Assembly: GCF_014306105.1 (NCBI RefSeq) | Contig: NZ_JACRVF010000001.1 | Span: 1,194,413-1,258,412 of the forward strand | Direction: 5' to 3' | Length of the DNA: 64,000 bases | DNA from: Pontibacter cellulosilyticus | GTDB taxonomy: Bacteria; Bacteroidota; Bacteroidia; Cytophagales; Hymenobacteraceae | Shown here: positions 1 through 10,494 of the stretch, piece after piece | Layout of the letters: each line of letters opens with the position of its first letter | How positions within the stretch are numbered: the first letter of the stretch is position 1 | Position numbers and translations under genes: made by a program | The notes under the pieces: generated by a model | What the model saw: the letters and a program-made list of their open reading frames with translations, nothing else | What the model was told of the DNA's origin: nothing | The model's database searches: none

Positions 1-623
1 GTTATTTTGTCGCGGGCTACTATGAAAGACCTGTGGATACGCAGGAATAACGAAGCTGGCAGTTTCTCTTCAGCATAGTTCATCCGTTGGTAGGTTAGCA
101 AACTATGGTTGTCTTCTAACACTACTTTAATGTAGTCCTTCACACTTTCAATCCAGAGAATCTCCTTTAAGTATACCTTTACCATTTGCCTGTCTACTTT
201 GTAGTATACATAAGGCTCTTCCTGCTTTAAATAGGTTTCTTCCTGTGTTACCTGCTGCCGGGCCATCACTTTGCCTACTGCCTTCAAGAAACGCTCCAGC
301 GTTACGGGCTTTACAAGGTAATCTGCCACATCCAGTTCAAAACCTTCCACGGCATATTCGCGGTATGCAGTTGTTATTATAACGGCAGGTGGATTGGGTA
401 AGGCACGTAAAAACTCCAACCCGGTAAGCTTAGGCATCTGTATGTCCAGGAACAGCAGGTCAACAGGCTGTTTTCGCAGTAGCGCAAAGGCATCGAGTGC
501 ATTGTGGCAGACGCCAACTGCCTGCAACTCTTCTACTGTCTCTACATAAGATTGTATCAGATTGGCAGCCAGCGGCTCATCGTCTACGATCAAGCACTTC
601 CAGCGGGCGTGTTGGTTCTTCAT
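1..623 (-). CDS. LytTR-family response regulator (3' end cut by window edge)
   Basis: Two-component response regulator that would bind DNA through a LytTR domain. Reading leftward from the ATG at 623, residues 9-125 form a receiver: acidic pair D14-D15, phospho-acceptor D60 in the LFLDIQMP motif, a TT pair in VIITTAY and the conserved lysine in YLVKP. From about residue 145 the LytTR domain begins (VYYKVDRQMVKVYLKEILWIES, then VKDYIKV and RIHRSFIV), and the frame is still open at base 1, so roughly the last 30-40 residues are missing. The start overlaps the end of the upstream kinase gene by 47 bp, a sign of translational coupling, and makes that kinase the obvious partner. Target genes cannot be told from the sequence. 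Confidence 0.93.
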   Translation of the reverse strand, partial: MKNQHARWKCLIVDDEPLAANLIQSYVETVEELQAVGVCHNALDAFALLRKQPVDLLFLDIQMPKLTGLEFLRALPNPPAVIITTAYREYAVEGFELDVADYLVKPVTLERFLKAVGKVMARQQVTQEETYLKQEEPYVYYKVDRQMVKVYLKEILWIESVKDYIKVVLEDNHSLLTYQRMNYAEEKLPASLFLRIHRSFIVARDKI

Positions 624-1680
624 GCGTTAATTCTTTTTGTGCAGGTGTAAGCTTTAGTGTTACCAGATAACTATCCGGACTGTCTAGTTGCTTTAACTCA
701 TAGGCTCCATCTAACAATATATCCAGCCGCTTCAACACGTTTGTAATACCAAGTCCACCTTTTTTTACTTCCTCAGCACCTTCATCGGGCTTGCTGTTTT
801 CTACTTTTAGCAAAAGCCAAGGCGCTTTGTATGAGATTTCTATGCGGAGCCAGCAGGTACCTGTATGCTGGCTTAACCCGTGTTTAAAGCTGTTTTCCAC
901 AAAAGGCAGCAGTACTAGGGGTGGTACAGCTAGGCCTTCTACGTCTCCGTAAAGAGCAAATGACACATCCAGCCGATCCCCATAGCGGATCTTCTCGATT
1001 TCCAGGTAATTTCGGATGTAGCTGATTTCTCTTTTTAGGGGTGTCCACTCCCGGTTGCTATCGTACAGCATATACTCCAGCAAACCGGATAGTCGATAAA
1101 TCATTTCGGTTGTATAAGGAGAGCCTTTTTGCGACAGGGCGTAAATATTATTGATGGTATTGAAAAGGAAGTGTGGCTGCACCTGCGATTTGAGCAAACT
1201 TAGTTCTGCTTCTTTCTTTGCAGCTTCCAGTTGCTGCCTTTTCTTATCATCGTGTACCCATTTGTTGATGAAGTAAAACATCATAGCAAAGCTGATATTA
1301 AAGGCAATGTTACCCATAAAAATTAGCCAGCCTGTCAGGCCGCTAATAGATTCCAGGTAAGAACCAGCGAAGCCCTCCACCCCTTCCAGCACCAGAAAGT
1401 AGTTCAGGGTTTTCATAAGCAGCGTGTCGACCGCAATAGTCCCGATGAGTGCTAGGGTAAACATAGTTTTGCGGCCTTGCAGAAACAGCCTTGGCACCAG
1501 GAAGTATAAAGTGAAATATACTGCCGGTATGAGCATCAACACCCGTATCACCACTATTTTCAGATGAAAGACAGATGTTTCCGGATTATTCAGGATGCCC
1601 TGCTTAAAGATCCACTCATACAGCAGAAAGAGCAGCCAGGCTGCTGCATGCACAGCAATGTTTCTATATTTCCTACTCAT
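577..1680 (-). CDS. LytS/YehU-type sensor histidine kinase
   Basis: Membrane sensor kinase that would phosphorylate the LytTR regulator encoded directly downstream. The 367-residue protein has four hydrophobic segments in residues 10-140, a short coiled linker near 145-165, then the His_kinase family phospho-site QPHFLFN with H170. The ATP-binding half follows: LLPFVENSFKHG near 255-265 (N box) and a glycine loop GGLGITNVLKRL near 305. There is no PAS, GAF or extracellular sensor domain, so the signal is probably sensed in the membrane, as is usual in this Bacteroidota family. The tail is arginine-rich (LEVLDRRR). The gene overlaps its regulator by 47 bp and is divergent from the hydrolase at 1955. 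Confidence 0.93.
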   Translation of the reverse strand: MSRKYRNIAVHAAAWLLFLLYEWIFKQGILNNPETSVFHLKIVVIRVLMLIPAVYFTLYFLVPRLFLQGRKTMFTLALIGTIAVDTLLMKTLNYFLVLEGVEGFAGSYLESISGLTGWLIFMGNIAFNISFAMMFYFINKWVHDDKKRQQLEAAKKEAELSLLKSQVQPHFLFNTINNIYALSQKGSPYTTEMIYRLSGLLEYMLYDSNREWTPLKREISYIRNYLEIEKIRYGDRLDVSFALYGDVEGLAVPPLVLLPFVENSFKHGLSQHTGTCWLRIEISYKAPWLLLKVENSKPDEGAEEVKKGGLGITNVLKRLDILLDGAYELKQLDSPDSYLVTLKLTPAQKELTHEEPTRPLEVLDRRR

Positions 1681-1954
1681 TTGAGTTTTAGCTTATCTAT
1701 AAATGTACTCTGTTTTGCATAAAGTACAGGCAACCAAAAGCCAATTTTAGACAAACACGCTTTTTCTTCGACGAACGGCTTAATCTTCTCATAAAATGCC
1801 AAATGTCATACTTCTAATGTCTCTTTAAGGCTGACCTGCTGCTTCGTCTAAAAACCATTTTTGGTGTTGTATAACCGCTTACATTCGGGAAGATAAAGGC
1901 GGAAGCACCTGCCCTGCAGTATCTGCCCTTTACAGAAACTATACAGAAAATCTT

Positions 1955-3427
1955 ATGAAAAAAATCTTAACAAAAACAGCACTAATAGCCATGTTAATAC
2001 TGCTGGGTGCTACATGGTCAGAAGGTATGGCACAGGATCCACGGACTTATCTTAAGAAATCGTTAAAGGCCTACGGGAAATGGAAAGACGTAAAAACGCT
2101 GTCGTATGAAGTTAGCGGAAAACGCGACGCCGGTGCCCAGGGGAAGCGCTATAAAAGTGGAGAGCAACAAGCCTATTCTGCCCGACGAGCTTACCACCTA
2201 CCGGAGAAGAAACTTTACGAAACAAACCTGAACACTTTTCCGGGTGGCTATGCTTTTCATTTTGCTACCATTGTACAGGATACCCTTGCTTATAATTATG
2301 ACATAGATGGTACACGTGGAGGCAGAGTATACAATTCCGCCGGGAAAGCAATTGCCGAGAACAGGTATAAAGTAGTTAACAACCACATCGCATACTTTAA
2401 AGTGAAGGACCTGCAGGAGAGCACTGACTCGCTGATTATACTTGAATCCAATGCTACCTATAAAATTATAAGACGGCTGAATGTGAAGGCTACTCCTATT
2501 GCAGATTACTACTTCGCAAACAAAACAAACCTGCTGGAAAAAGTGGTGGCAGACCAAGCGGGTCAACAAGTAGAACTGCAGTATAGCAACTATTCCAAAA
2601 CCGCTGGACGATTAGAAAACACTGAAGTAAAAGTAAGCGTGAACGGCAAAACCAGCTACGAAGAAAAAGTAAATGTAACCCGCACTAATTTTGTATTTGA
2701 CAACAGTACATTGGAAGTACCAAAAGATTACAAGCCGAACAAAGCAGAAGGACCATCCAAGCCTAAAGAAATAGCCAAAGACATTTACCTGATAGAGCGA
2801 CTAGCCGGCGACCGTAACGTGCTGTTTGTAAACATGGATGATTACATCACTGTAATCGAAGCGCCTATCAGTTCAGAGTTAAGCAAACAGGTGATACAAA
2901 AGATTCGGGAAGTAGTGCCAGACAAACCGATAAAGTATGTCTTCACTACCCACTTCCACTCCGACCACACCGGCGGCTTGCGGCAGTACGCACACCTGGG
3001 TGCTGAGTTGATGATGGCAGCTCCCACACAGGCTTATGTAAAAGACCTGCTTGCCGCACCGCAGCCAGATGATTTTGGAAAGTCAGGCGCTACTGCGGCT
3101 CAGTTTAAAACTATAACCGGCAAGTATGTATTGCAGGATGACAACCACCTGATAGAGTTTTACGAAGTACCAAATTCTCATTGCGACGGCATGGCACTGG
3201 CATACTTTCCGAAGGAGCGGTTGATCTATCAAGGTGATTTACTATCGGTACCACTTGATGGCACATTACCATTTGCCATAGAGGTTACTCAGGACATGAA
3301 AACATTTCTGGACAATAATGGCATATCGTTTAAAAGAATGATCGGCCACCATGGGCATAACCAAATTACACCTGCGATGCTGGAGCAGATCATGCTGAAA
3401 GGAAAGGGTACGGCTAACGCGAAGTAG
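1955..3427 (+). CDS. Secreted MBL-fold metallo-hydrolase
   Basis: Probable zinc hydrolase exported to the periplasm. Residues 1-27 are a Sec signal peptide ending in GMAQ. Residues 28-260 form a beta-rich domain resembling LolA/outer-membrane lipoprotein-sorting folds. From about 270 a metallo-beta-lactamase domain runs to the end: HFHSDH at 333-338, a second metal-site histidine at H409 (NSHCDGMA), D428 in YQGDLLS and the final GHHGH motif at 464-468. All the usual metal ligands are therefore present and the enzyme should be active. The substrate is unknown; quinoprotein relay-like and lactonase-like enzymes share this architecture. It stands alone, divergent from the LytS-type kinase. Confidence 0.85.
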   Translation: MKKILTKTALIAMLILLGATWSEGMAQDPRTYLKKSLKAYGKWKDVKTLSYEVSGKRDAGAQGKRYKSGEQQAYSARRAYHLPEKKLYETNLNTFPGGYAFHFATIVQDTLAYNYDIDGTRGGRVYNSAGKAIAENRYKVVNNHIAYFKVKDLQESTDSLIILESNATYKIIRRLNVKATPIADYYFANKTNLLEKVVADQAGQQVELQYSNYSKTAGRLENTEVKVSVNGKTSYEEKVNVTRTNFVFDNSTLEVPKDYKPNKAEGPSKPKEIAKDIYLIERLAGDRNVLFVNMDDYITVIEAPISSELSKQVIQKIREVVPDKPIKYVFTTHFHSDHTGGLRQYAHLGAELMMAAPTQAYVKDLLAAPQPDDFGKSGATAAQFKTITGKYVLQDDNHLIEFYEVPNSHCDGMALAYFPKERLIYQGDLLSVPLDGTLPFAIEVTQDMKTFLDNNGISFKRMIGHHGHNQITPAMLEQIMLKGKGTANAK

Positions 3428-3440
3428 AGGCTTTAATCAT

Positions 3441-3470
3441 AAGCTATAAATGCTGCAGCATCTATAGCTT
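3441..3470 (+). terminator. Hairpin after the MBL-fold gene
   Basis: A near-perfect palindrome 14 bp past the stop codon: arms AAGCTATA and TATAGCTT around an inner ATGCTG/CAGCAT stem, one mismatch. No clear U-tract follows, so termination is inferred from position. Confidence 0.45.
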
Positions 3471-4239
3471 GTGATCATCCTGAATTTTAACAATATCCAC
3501 CACAGAGTTTAGAACTGCAAAAAACAACAAGAGTAGCTAAGCTTTTGTACTAATATTTTAAACTTATCTCAGGTTTGAGCTAGAGCTCTCACTAACATGG
3601 CCATACTTTTCTGCAAGTTTTAAAACCATTTCACAGGGGCATAGGATAACAATAATTAAGCATGCAGCTATTAAGTATAGATAGAACAGGCTACTAATTC
3701 AATCTCTTTATTTTTTCATGTAGCTTCTTTTGTAGCTTTTGTGGTGTTTAATTAAAAGTATAATTGCAAACACAACTAATGACAGTCCAAAAACAACTGC
3801 TATAAACGGCAGAAACTGATCATTATAAAACATCAACGAAATTGCAGCAATACATAAATACCACAAGGCTTTAGATCACATATTAAAGATAATAATCAAG
3901 CAGAAATTTTAAGCACCCTTTGAACTGTTACTTCTCTATTCTGACAACCTGATTCATAGCTCAAGCTCAGCGTATGTACAGTAGTGCCCCGCACATTAGC
4001 AGAACACTCTTTTTACATACCTTTTCTTTAATATATCTTACTGCCTTACCACAAGATAAACACATCCTAATTATCATAAACTGTGAAGTTTATATAGAGT
4101 GCATTTACCAACTGCTGCACAAGTATAGCAAGCTAAAAAAATTGAAAATATTGTTAGGTACTGCCTCTGTTGATGAGTTAAAGTATAGGCAGGTAAAATA
4201 CCAGGAGCGTGTAATGTGATGAAACAATACCTATAGCAA
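3471..4239. other. Long AT-rich intergenic region
   Basis: About 770 bp with no convincing gene. It is clearly more AT-rich than its neighbours and carries short broken frames, which suggests decayed sequence. The only frame with protein-like character is the short leftward one at 3708-3866, listed separately. An 81-codon rightward frame at 3974-4219 has no recognisable features. Confidence 0.5.
3708..3866 (-). CDS. Possible 52-residue membrane protein or gene remnant
   Basis: A leftward frame open from 3875 to the stop at 3708. From a TTG at 3866 it gives a 52-residue peptide with two hydrophobic stretches (WYLCIAAISLMFY and FIAVVFGLSLVVFAIILLI) followed by a strongly basic tail KHHKSYKRSYMKK, the layout of a small inner-membrane protein with its C-terminus in the cytoplasm. 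There is no ATG at the natural start and an in-frame TGA sits just upstream, so it could equally be the 3' end of a decayed gene. No family is recognised. Confidence 0.3.
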   Translation of the reverse strand: MWYLCIAAISLMFYNDQFLPFIAVVFGLSLVVFAIILLIKHHKSYKRSYMKK

Positions 4240-7200
4240 CTACGAACTTTGAAGCTGTTTCTCCCCCTTCTCTTTTTTGAGCACCTTCACCACATCCTCC
4301 ATAATCATGTACAGGCAAGGCACGATCACAAGTATAATGGAGGTAGCGAAAATAATTCCGAACCCCAGTGAAATAGCCATAGGTATAAGCTGGTATGCTT
4401 GTCTGGACGTTTCAAGTATGATAGGTGTTAAGCCGCCGAAGGTGGTGAGGGTGGTAAGTATGATGGGCCTGAACCTACGGATGCCGGCTTCATGTATGGC
4501 ATCGTAAGCAGAAAGGTCTCCACGGTGTCTGTTGGCATAGTCAATCATGATAAGTGAATCGTTCACCACCACTCCTGAAAGCGCAATGATACCCATCAGG
4601 CTCACCAGCGACAGGTCGTAGCCTAACAGAATATGGCCAATAACCGCACCTACCACACCGAAAGGTATAGCCAGCATGACAATAATAGGCTGAATGTAGC
4701 TGTTCAAAGCCACCGCCAGTAAGGCAAAGATCAGCAACATGGCAATGATAAAGCCCGACCACAGCGCCTGCGTAGACTCCCGCATTTCAGCTTGGCTACC
4801 TTCATAAGTCCAGGTGATGCCGGGAAAATCAGCTTGCAATTGGGGGAGCACTTCTTCATTGAAGGACTTTAATACGCGTGTCTGGGCATTTGCCGGCTCT
4901 ACATCCATCCCAACATTTACAACTCTACGTCCGTCCCGCCTGTTGATGTTGGTAAAGGTTTCTCCTGAGGTAACTTTTACTATATTAAGCAGCGGAACAG
5001 CCGTACCATCTGGTGCGCGTATGATAAACTCCTCCAGGTTATACATGTCCTTCCGCTCTTCTTCGGGCAGTTTCACGCGAATCTCCGTTTCGTTGATGCC
5101 GCGGAGCTGGCGCATGGCCAAGGCTCCAAAGAAAGCATCGCGCACCTGCTGGCCAACAGCAGAGGGTGTAAAGCCAAGGCTCCTGCCTTCGGGTAACAGC
5201 TCAAAGCCTAGCTGTACCTTACCCATGTTATAGTTGTCGCTGATGTCGCGGGTTTCTTCGAAGGCCTCCACCCGTTCCACAAAGGCCTCGCTGGCTCGCT
5301 CCAACACTTTTATGTCGATATGGCTTAAGTCTATACTTATGTCCTGACGCGCCCCACCCGGACCGCGTTCCGCTTCAAAGGTAATCTGATCTACACCCTC
5401 GATATCACCGATTTCTTCCCGCCATAACTCGATTATTTGCTTTGCGGTCATGTCAATCTCATCAGGTGGTTTCATCACAATCTCCACATCGATAAAGTCT
5501 TTGCCGCGCACGTTGGTTTTGATGCCTTCGGCTACCTCATACAGGTTGTGCTCCTCGAACATACGCTGGGTAGATTCAGTGATTTGGATTGCCACTTTTG
5601 CCGCCTGATCAGTAGTAGTGCCTACGGGTAACCTCACCGCACACTCAATTTCATCGGCAGCTTCTTCGGGCATCAGCACCATGCCCATATGGCCGCTGTA
5701 ACCAAAGCCACCAACCACCAGCAGCAAAGCAACTGCAGAAGTTAAAGTAATGTAGCGGTTGCGCAGGCACAGGTCGAGCAAAGGCTGGTAGCGGCGATTT
5801 ACAAACCTGTTAAAAGCCTCGGCGATGGAATTTTGCCAACCCTCCAGCTTCCGCAGTGCTTTAGACTTATTCTTTTTTGGCTCGTGCGCCACATGTGATG
5901 GCAGTATATATAATGCCTCGAAAAGTGATACCGCCAGCACCGCAATTACCACCACCGGCAGCGGCCACCAGTACTTACCAGTTTCGCCGGGCATAAACAA
6001 GAGCGGGATAAAGGCGATGATAGTGGTGAGTATACTAAAGATTACAGGCTTCGAAACATCTTTGGCACCAAGTATGGCAGCTTCCATGTGCCCGTAGCCA
6101 TTTTGCCGGTACGCATAGATGTTCTCCCCCACCACAATAGCATCATCTACCACTATCCCCATCACAATCAAGAAACCAAACATGGAGATCATGTTAATAC
6201 TGATGTCCATGACAGGTAACAGCACCATGGCCCCGATAAAAGAAATGATCATCCCCATCATTACCCAAAAAGCCAAGCGGTACTCCAGGAACAGGCCCAG
6301 AATTACCATAACAATAACGATGGCCAGCAAACCATTCTCGGTTAAAAGCGCCAGCCGCTCCCGAAAGTCTTCTGCTCGGTTACTGTCGATCCGGATATTT
6401 ACGCCGGGTGGTAAGGCCTTTTCGAAATCAGCCATTATCTGCTTTACCAGCTCCTCAATCTCCAGCGGCGACTGCTTACCAGTCCGGAAAATTTCCAGGT
6501 CTACGGTATTCTGCTGGTTAAACTGACCGTGAAAACCAGTTTCCTCAAATCCGTCTGTAATTTTGGCTATATCGCCTAGCTGAACTGTAGCCCCCGATTC
6601 AGAAGAAATAATGTCGATGTTAGCGAGTTCTTCAGCCCAAAGCTTCCGCTCCTGCATCCGGAGAAGCACCTCTCCGGCCTGAGTTTCGATGGAGCCTGCA
6701 GGTACGTCTTCACTGGAGTTGCGGATGATGCTAGCCACTTGCTCTAGTGTCAGGTTGTACTCCCGCAACGTATGCTCCGGTATCTCCACATGTGTTACAA
6801 AGTCGGGCACGTTACCGATTTCAACCTGCGTAATCTCGTCGTTCGCCAGCAGCCGGTTGCGCAGCCGTTCAGCCAGTATGCGCAGCGTCCATACATCCAC
6901 ATCCCCAAACAAACCAATCTGCATCACGTCCCGTCGCTGGTCCAGCAGCCTTACCTGGGGCTGCTCTATGTCATCAGGAAAAGTCTGGATGCGGCTCACT
7001 GCCTGGTCGATGTCCTGGAAAGCTTTCATCCTATCGGTGCCGGGCACCAGTTCTACCGTAACTCTTCCCGAGCCTTCGTTAGCGACAGATGTGACTTCCT
7101 TTATACCTTGCACACCTTTGATCGCCTCCTCCACCGGCAGCACAATCCCCTGCTCTGTCTCTGTTGGGGCAGCTCCAGGGTATACCACGCTTATCTCCAC

Positions 7201-7368
7201 ATAATCCAGCTGAAACTGAGGGTACACTTCCTTCTGCATGTTATACATCGTCCAGATACCACCACCGATCAGTATAAACATCAGCAGGTTTGTAATGACA
7301 CGGTTACGTGCCATAAAAGCAATAGCTCCTTTATGTGTTTCTTCAGCCGGTTTATCTGGTTTAGCCAT
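4240..7368 (-). CDS. RND efflux transporter, inner-membrane pump
   Basis: Proton-driven pump of the AcrB/HAE1 superfamily, expected to form a tripartite efflux complex with the two proteins encoded upstream. About 1042 residues, the usual family length, with the first membrane helix near 28-45, a large periplasmic loop, helices 2-6 near 345-480, a second loop and helices 8-12 at the end. The proton-relay aspartate pair is present in helix 4 ([16 protein letters not shown], about 408-409). An upstream GTG at 7374 is also in frame, but AAGGAG lies well placed only for the ATG at 7368, leaving a 2 bp gap after the adaptor stop. Drug rather than metal export is more likely because the CusA methionine clusters are not seen; the substrate is unknown. 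Confidence 0.93.
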   Translation of the reverse strand: MAKPDKPAEETHKGAIAFMARNRVITNLLMFILIGGGIWTMYNMQKEVYPQFQLDYVEISVVYPGAAPTETEQGIVLPVEEAIKGVQGIKEVTSVANEGSGRVTVELVPGTDRMKAFQDIDQAVSRIQTFPDDIEQPQVRLLDQRRDVMQIGLFGDVDVWTLRILAERLRNRLLANDEITQVEIGNVPDFVTHVEIPEHTLREYNLTLEQVASIIRNSSEDVPAGSIETQAGEVLLRMQERKLWAEELANIDIISSESGATVQLGDIAKITDGFEETGFHGQFNQQNTVDLEIFRTGKQSPLEIEELVKQIMADFEKALPPGVNIRIDSNRAEDFRERLALLTENGLLAIVIVMVILGLFLEYRLAFWVMMGMIISFIGAMVLLPVMDISINMISMFGFLIVMGIVVDDAIVVGENIYAYRQNGYGHMEAAILGAKDVSKPVIFSILTTIIAFIPLLFMPGETGKYWWPLPVVVIAVLAVSLFEALYILPSHVAHEPKKNKSKALRKLEGWQNSIAEAFNRFVNRRYQPLLDLCLRNRYITLTSAVALLLVVGGFGYSGHMGMVLMPEEAADEIECAVRLPVGTTTDQAAKVAIQITESTQRMFEEHNLYEVAEGIKTNVRGKDFIDVEIVMKPPDEIDMTAKQIIELWREEIGDIEGVDQITFEAERGPGGARQDISIDLSHIDIKVLERASEAFVERVEAFEETRDISDNYNMGKVQLGFELLPEGRSLGFTPSAVGQQVRDAFFGALAMRQLRGINETEIRVKLPEEERKDMYNLEEFIIRAPDGTAVPLLNIVKVTSGETFTNINRRDGRRVVNVGMDVEPANAQTRVLKSFNEEVLPQLQADFPGITWTYEGSQAEMRESTQALWSGFIIAMLLIFALLAVALNSYIQPIIVMLAIPFGVVGAVIGHILLGYDLSLVSLMGIIALSGVVVNDSLIMIDYANRHRGDLSAYDAIHEAGIRRFRPIILTTLTTFGGLTPIILETSRQAYQLIPMAISLGFGIIFATSIILVIVPCLYMIMEDVVKVLKKEKGEKQLQSS

Positions 7369-7370
7369 AA

Positions 7371-8570
7371 TCACTCTCCTTCCATTCTTGCCGTGTCTCG
7401 GGTGGCCTTGCTTCCTTCTGTGCGTAATTCTGACCCTTCCACCACAGTAGACAGGTCTGTTGTCACGACCATTTCTCCGTCAGAGAGACCTTTGCTGATG
7501 TAGGCATATTCCGGGTCTTCAAACAACACCTCCACCTTTCGAATGTTGAGTTTGCCGTCTTTCATCACCCACACCGTATTGTCTTGCCGGAGGTAGTCGC
7601 GGTTAAGGCGAACAACACCCCTTAGTTGCTTTGCCTGTATATGGGCATCTACAAATGTGCCGATGAGCAAAGGCGGAACAGTATCTGCATCCGTTCTGCG
7701 CGCCAAAGGGTCCGGCACAGAAACCAGCACCCTGGCCAGTCGGGTTTGCGCATCCAATGCTCCTACCAGTTTGTAGAGATAGCCTTTCCTGTACTGCCCC
7801 GCCGGCCAGCTGTTTGTATCTATCACTTTTACGTCCGACCCTGTACCGGAGTCAATCTCTGCAAAAGTGAGCCAGTTTACCTTCGACACAGGTACATCGG
7901 CTGCCACCCAATATTCTTCCATGCCTACCAACCTACCTATGTCTGCTCCCGGCGCCAATTGGGTACCCGTGTTGGCGTTTCTGGTAATGATGTGCGCATC
8001 AAATGGTGCACGGATGGTGGTCCGCTGCAGGTTTAGTTGCGCCTGGTCTACTGCGGCTTGTGCCGCTGCAATATTAGCTTTTGCTGCCTCTAGCTGTGGT
8101 TTCCGAAGTACCAAATCCTTATTTTTGATAGGCAGATCCTCCCCTATCAGTTCATAGTCTTTTTGTGCTACCTCCTGCCTGCCCATCTCTACACTCAAGT
8201 CTGATTTGGCAAGCTCTAAGTCGCTTCTTCTGAGCTGCAGTGTATTTCTATAGTCGGCAGGATTGATCTGGAGCAGCACCTCTCCCTTTTTAACAAAAGA
8301 GCCCGGCGTGAAGTTATCTGAAATACGAATTACCTCCCCGCCCACCTGTGTGCTCAGGGTGATATCTTTTGCTGCCTGCACAGTTCCGGTTGCTACAATA
8401 GTAGGTGTATAATCACCCTTGTCTACCTGCACCACGTCCACTAGCATAGCTGTTTTTATACTTGCACCTTCGCGCTGTGCTTCCGGCTCCGTCATAAACA
8501 CAACAACGGTGATGATGATACTTGCCAGAAGTATAATGGCACTTATAATAAATGTCTTCTTTTTGGTCAT
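7371..8570 (-). CDS. RND efflux periplasmic adaptor (membrane fusion protein)
   Basis: Links the inner-membrane pump to the outer-membrane channel. With the start at 8570 the protein is about 399 residues: a membrane anchor near 7-25 ([18 protein letters not shown]), a biotinyl-lipoyl-like half ([13 protein letters not shown], then [13 protein letters not shown]), an alpha-helical hairpin rich in Ala, Gln and Leu near 100-160, the second lipoyl half ([10 protein letters not shown]), then the beta-barrel and membrane-proximal domains. A longer frame runs back to 8663, overlapping the upstream gene, but its extra 31 residues are Cys/Arg-rich and unlike an export signal, so ATG 8570 preceded by a short AGG is preferred. 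Middle gene of the efflux operon. Confidence 0.92.
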   Translation of the reverse strand: MTKKKTFIISAIILLASIIITVVVFMTEPEAQREGASIKTAMLVDVVQVDKGDYTPTIVATGTVQAAKDITLSTQVGGEVIRISDNFTPGSFVKKGEVLLQINPADYRNTLQLRRSDLELAKSDLSVEMGRQEVAQKDYELIGEDLPIKNKDLVLRKPQLEAAKANIAAAQAAVDQAQLNLQRTTIRAPFDAHIITRNANTGTQLAPGADIGRLVGMEEYWVAADVPVSKVNWLTFAEIDSGTGSDVKVIDTNSWPAGQYRKGYLYKLVGALDAQTRLARVLVSVPDPLARRTDADTVPPLLIGTFVDAHIQAKQLRGVVRLNRDYLRQDNTVWVMKDGKLNIRKVEVLFEDPEYAYISKGLSDGEMVVTTDLSTVVEGSELRTEGSKATRDTARMEGE

Positions 8571-8601
8571 CCTGATGCTATTTTTAATGATAGCCTCTGC
8601 G

Positions 8602-10041
8602 TTATAAATCCTCGATTTCTTCCTGCAGCAACAGTTCCCGCTCCGTTTCGAAACCTCCGGCAAGGGCGCGGTAAAGGCTTACTCTCGTTTCAAGTAAATC
8701 CAGCCTGGCATCAACCAAGTCAAGGCGGAGCTGTTGTAATTGATTTAACGTAACCAACACATCGAGGTAAGGTATAAAACCGTTCAGGTACTCTATCTTG
8801 AGTTGTCCGAATGCTTTTTCCGCCAGCTCCACCTGTTCAGCTATTGCCACAATCTGCTGCGCCTGTTTTGTTTCCTGTATCAGCGCATTCTCTATTTCCT
8901 GAAACGCCACAAGCACTGTTTGGCCATAGTCGTTTAGCTGCTGCTGCCGGATAGCCTCTGCCTGATTTACCTGTGCCCGCAACCTGCCTCCGTTGAAAAT
9001 GGGAGCCAGCAAGCTACTGCCTAGTGAAACAGCCTGCGATTCAAACAAGCCAATCAGGTCGTTAGACCTGAGTGCTGCATTTAAAGAGAAAGTTAGTCGA
9101 GGGTACCTGTTACTTATAGCTGCGGCCACTTCTCTGTCAGCTGCCTGAAGTATATTGAATGCCCTCTGCACATCAGGCCTCCGGTTCACAAGCTGCAGCG
9201 GAATACCCGTTTGAGGCAATGGTGGTAGCTCTGGTAACCGGGCTGCGGCGTCTACTATTTCGCTGGGTGGTTGCCCGAGAAGTATGGATAGCTGATTTTC
9301 CAGTAACTCTTTCTGCAGCTCAAACGCAATCCGTTGCTGCTTTGTACTTTCTATCAATTGCTGCTGACGCAGGACGTCTACGCCGCGCACCTGTCCGCTG
9401 GCAAAGCGGTTCCGAACCAGCGCCAGCACCTGTTCATTCGTTTCCAGCTGCCCTTCTATCAGCTGCAATTGCACATTGGTTGCTTTTAGCCTGAACCAAG
9501 CCAAAGCAACCTCGGCTGTAAGCGTGACGGCTGCTGTTTTATAATCGTAGTAACTTGCCCTGAACCTGTACTCCTCGGCAGCTATACTATACCTGATCCG
9601 CCCCCACAAGTCTGCTTCGTAACTGGCACCTAAACCAAGTTGTGTATTCTCTCCCCCGGCAAAATCAGGTTCAGGACGACTAATCCCACTCCGAAGCTGC
9701 AGAAACACATCCGGCACCCTGGCTGCTGAAGTGATTTTAAGTATAGCTTTAGACTCTTCGAACTGGTACCAGAAAACCTTCAAAGGCAAATTAGACTCTA
9801 AGGCAGAGTCTACAAGTATGTTGAGTGTCGGATCATTAAAGGTTTGCCACCACCTGTCAGGTGCCACTTCTTCGCCGGGTAGTGAGAATGTTTCCGGTGA
9901 TTCATAAGGTAAAGCAACATCAGCTACTTTTCGGTTGCAGCCCAGCAAGCTAAAACCTATAAAGCAGCACAGGGCGAACTTTCCAGGTAAGATACCTACC
10001 TGGAAGGTTCGCGAACTACCAACTAAAACGCTGCTTTTCAA
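8602..10041 (-). CDS. TolC-like outer-membrane efflux lipoprotein
   Basis: Outer-membrane channel of the tripartite efflux system, of the NodT/OprM lipoprotein type. 479 residues. The N-terminus is a long export signal with a lipobox-like LLGC (C35). Two homologous OEP repeats follow, with long helical stretches (about 165-260 and 345-470) and the characteristic VNRRPDVQRAFNILQAADREV segment near 290. The YEADLWGRIRYSIAAEEYR motif near 140-160 matches this family. It is the first gene of the leftward operon, 31 bp ahead of the adaptor. The start could lie slightly further in, because 20 polar residues precede the hydrophobic core. Confidence 0.92.
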   Translation of the reverse strand: MKSSVLVGSSRTFQVGILPGKFALCCFIGFSLLGCNRKVADVALPYESPETFSLPGEEVAPDRWWQTFNDPTLNILVDSALESNLPLKVFWYQFEESKAILKITSAARVPDVFLQLRSGISRPEPDFAGGENTQLGLGASYEADLWGRIRYSIAAEEYRFRASYYDYKTAAVTLTAEVALAWFRLKATNVQLQLIEGQLETNEQVLALVRNRFASGQVRGVDVLRQQQLIESTKQQRIAFELQKELLENQLSILLGQPPSEIVDAAARLPELPPLPQTGIPLQLVNRRPDVQRAFNILQAADREVAAAISNRYPRLTFSLNAALRSNDLIGLFESQAVSLGSSLLAPIFNGGRLRAQVNQAEAIRQQQLNDYGQTVLVAFQEIENALIQETKQAQQIVAIAEQVELAEKAFGQLKIEYLNGFIPYLDVLVTLNQLQQLRLDLVDARLDLLETRVSLYRALAGGFETERELLLQEEIEDL

Positions 10042-10494
10042 TTTGCTATATTAACTCTTGTACTTCAACTCACAGTTTTAAGTGTTATGTCATTTAACCA
10101 AGAGTTTATAGCTAAGGTTTTATTGTCTCTTTCTAGCACTCCTTAAGTATTGTGTTCCTAATGCGCTTGCTAGACACTCTCAAAATCTCATTCTGATATT
10201 TTAACTACCGATTACCAATGCTCAAAAAAATTTTACAAAGTATAGCCGAATCCGAAGACTCAACTTTAAGATAAACTTATACTTTATAAAAAGCTGCTCA
10301 AGTAATTAGCAACTTGCAATCCTATTTATAGAACTGTATAACCAATCAAGCGAAGCACGAATTCTAACTTTCTAGTAACTAGATTTGCATTGGTACTGTA
10401 AACCTTACTTTCTTTGCCAATTGCAAACCTCTTTGTTTCTGAAGTTACAGGCAGAAGTGGTTAGGCTTAATCAATCTAAGAACATAACGAATAG
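10042..10494. other. Divergent intergenic region, efflux operon / DUF808 gene
   Basis: About 450 AT-rich bases that must hold the promoters of both flanking transcripts. I found no exact TTG-N17-21-TAnnTTTG match on either strand, no adjacent regulator gene and no strong hairpin. Confidence 0.5.

Noticed and set aside
3974..4219. 81-codon rightward frame in the AT-rich gap before the efflux operon
   Set aside because: No signal, domain or biased composition typical of the neighbours, and no ribosome site seen; more likely a chance frame.
4277..7204. Several long rightward frames opposite the RND pump gene
   Set aside because: Mirror frames of a GC-biased membrane protein gene; none shows a domain or start signal.
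8571..8663. Longer start for the efflux adaptor, overlapping the channel gene
   Set aside because: The added residues are Cys/Arg-rich and precede the membrane anchor; ATG 8570 fits the family.
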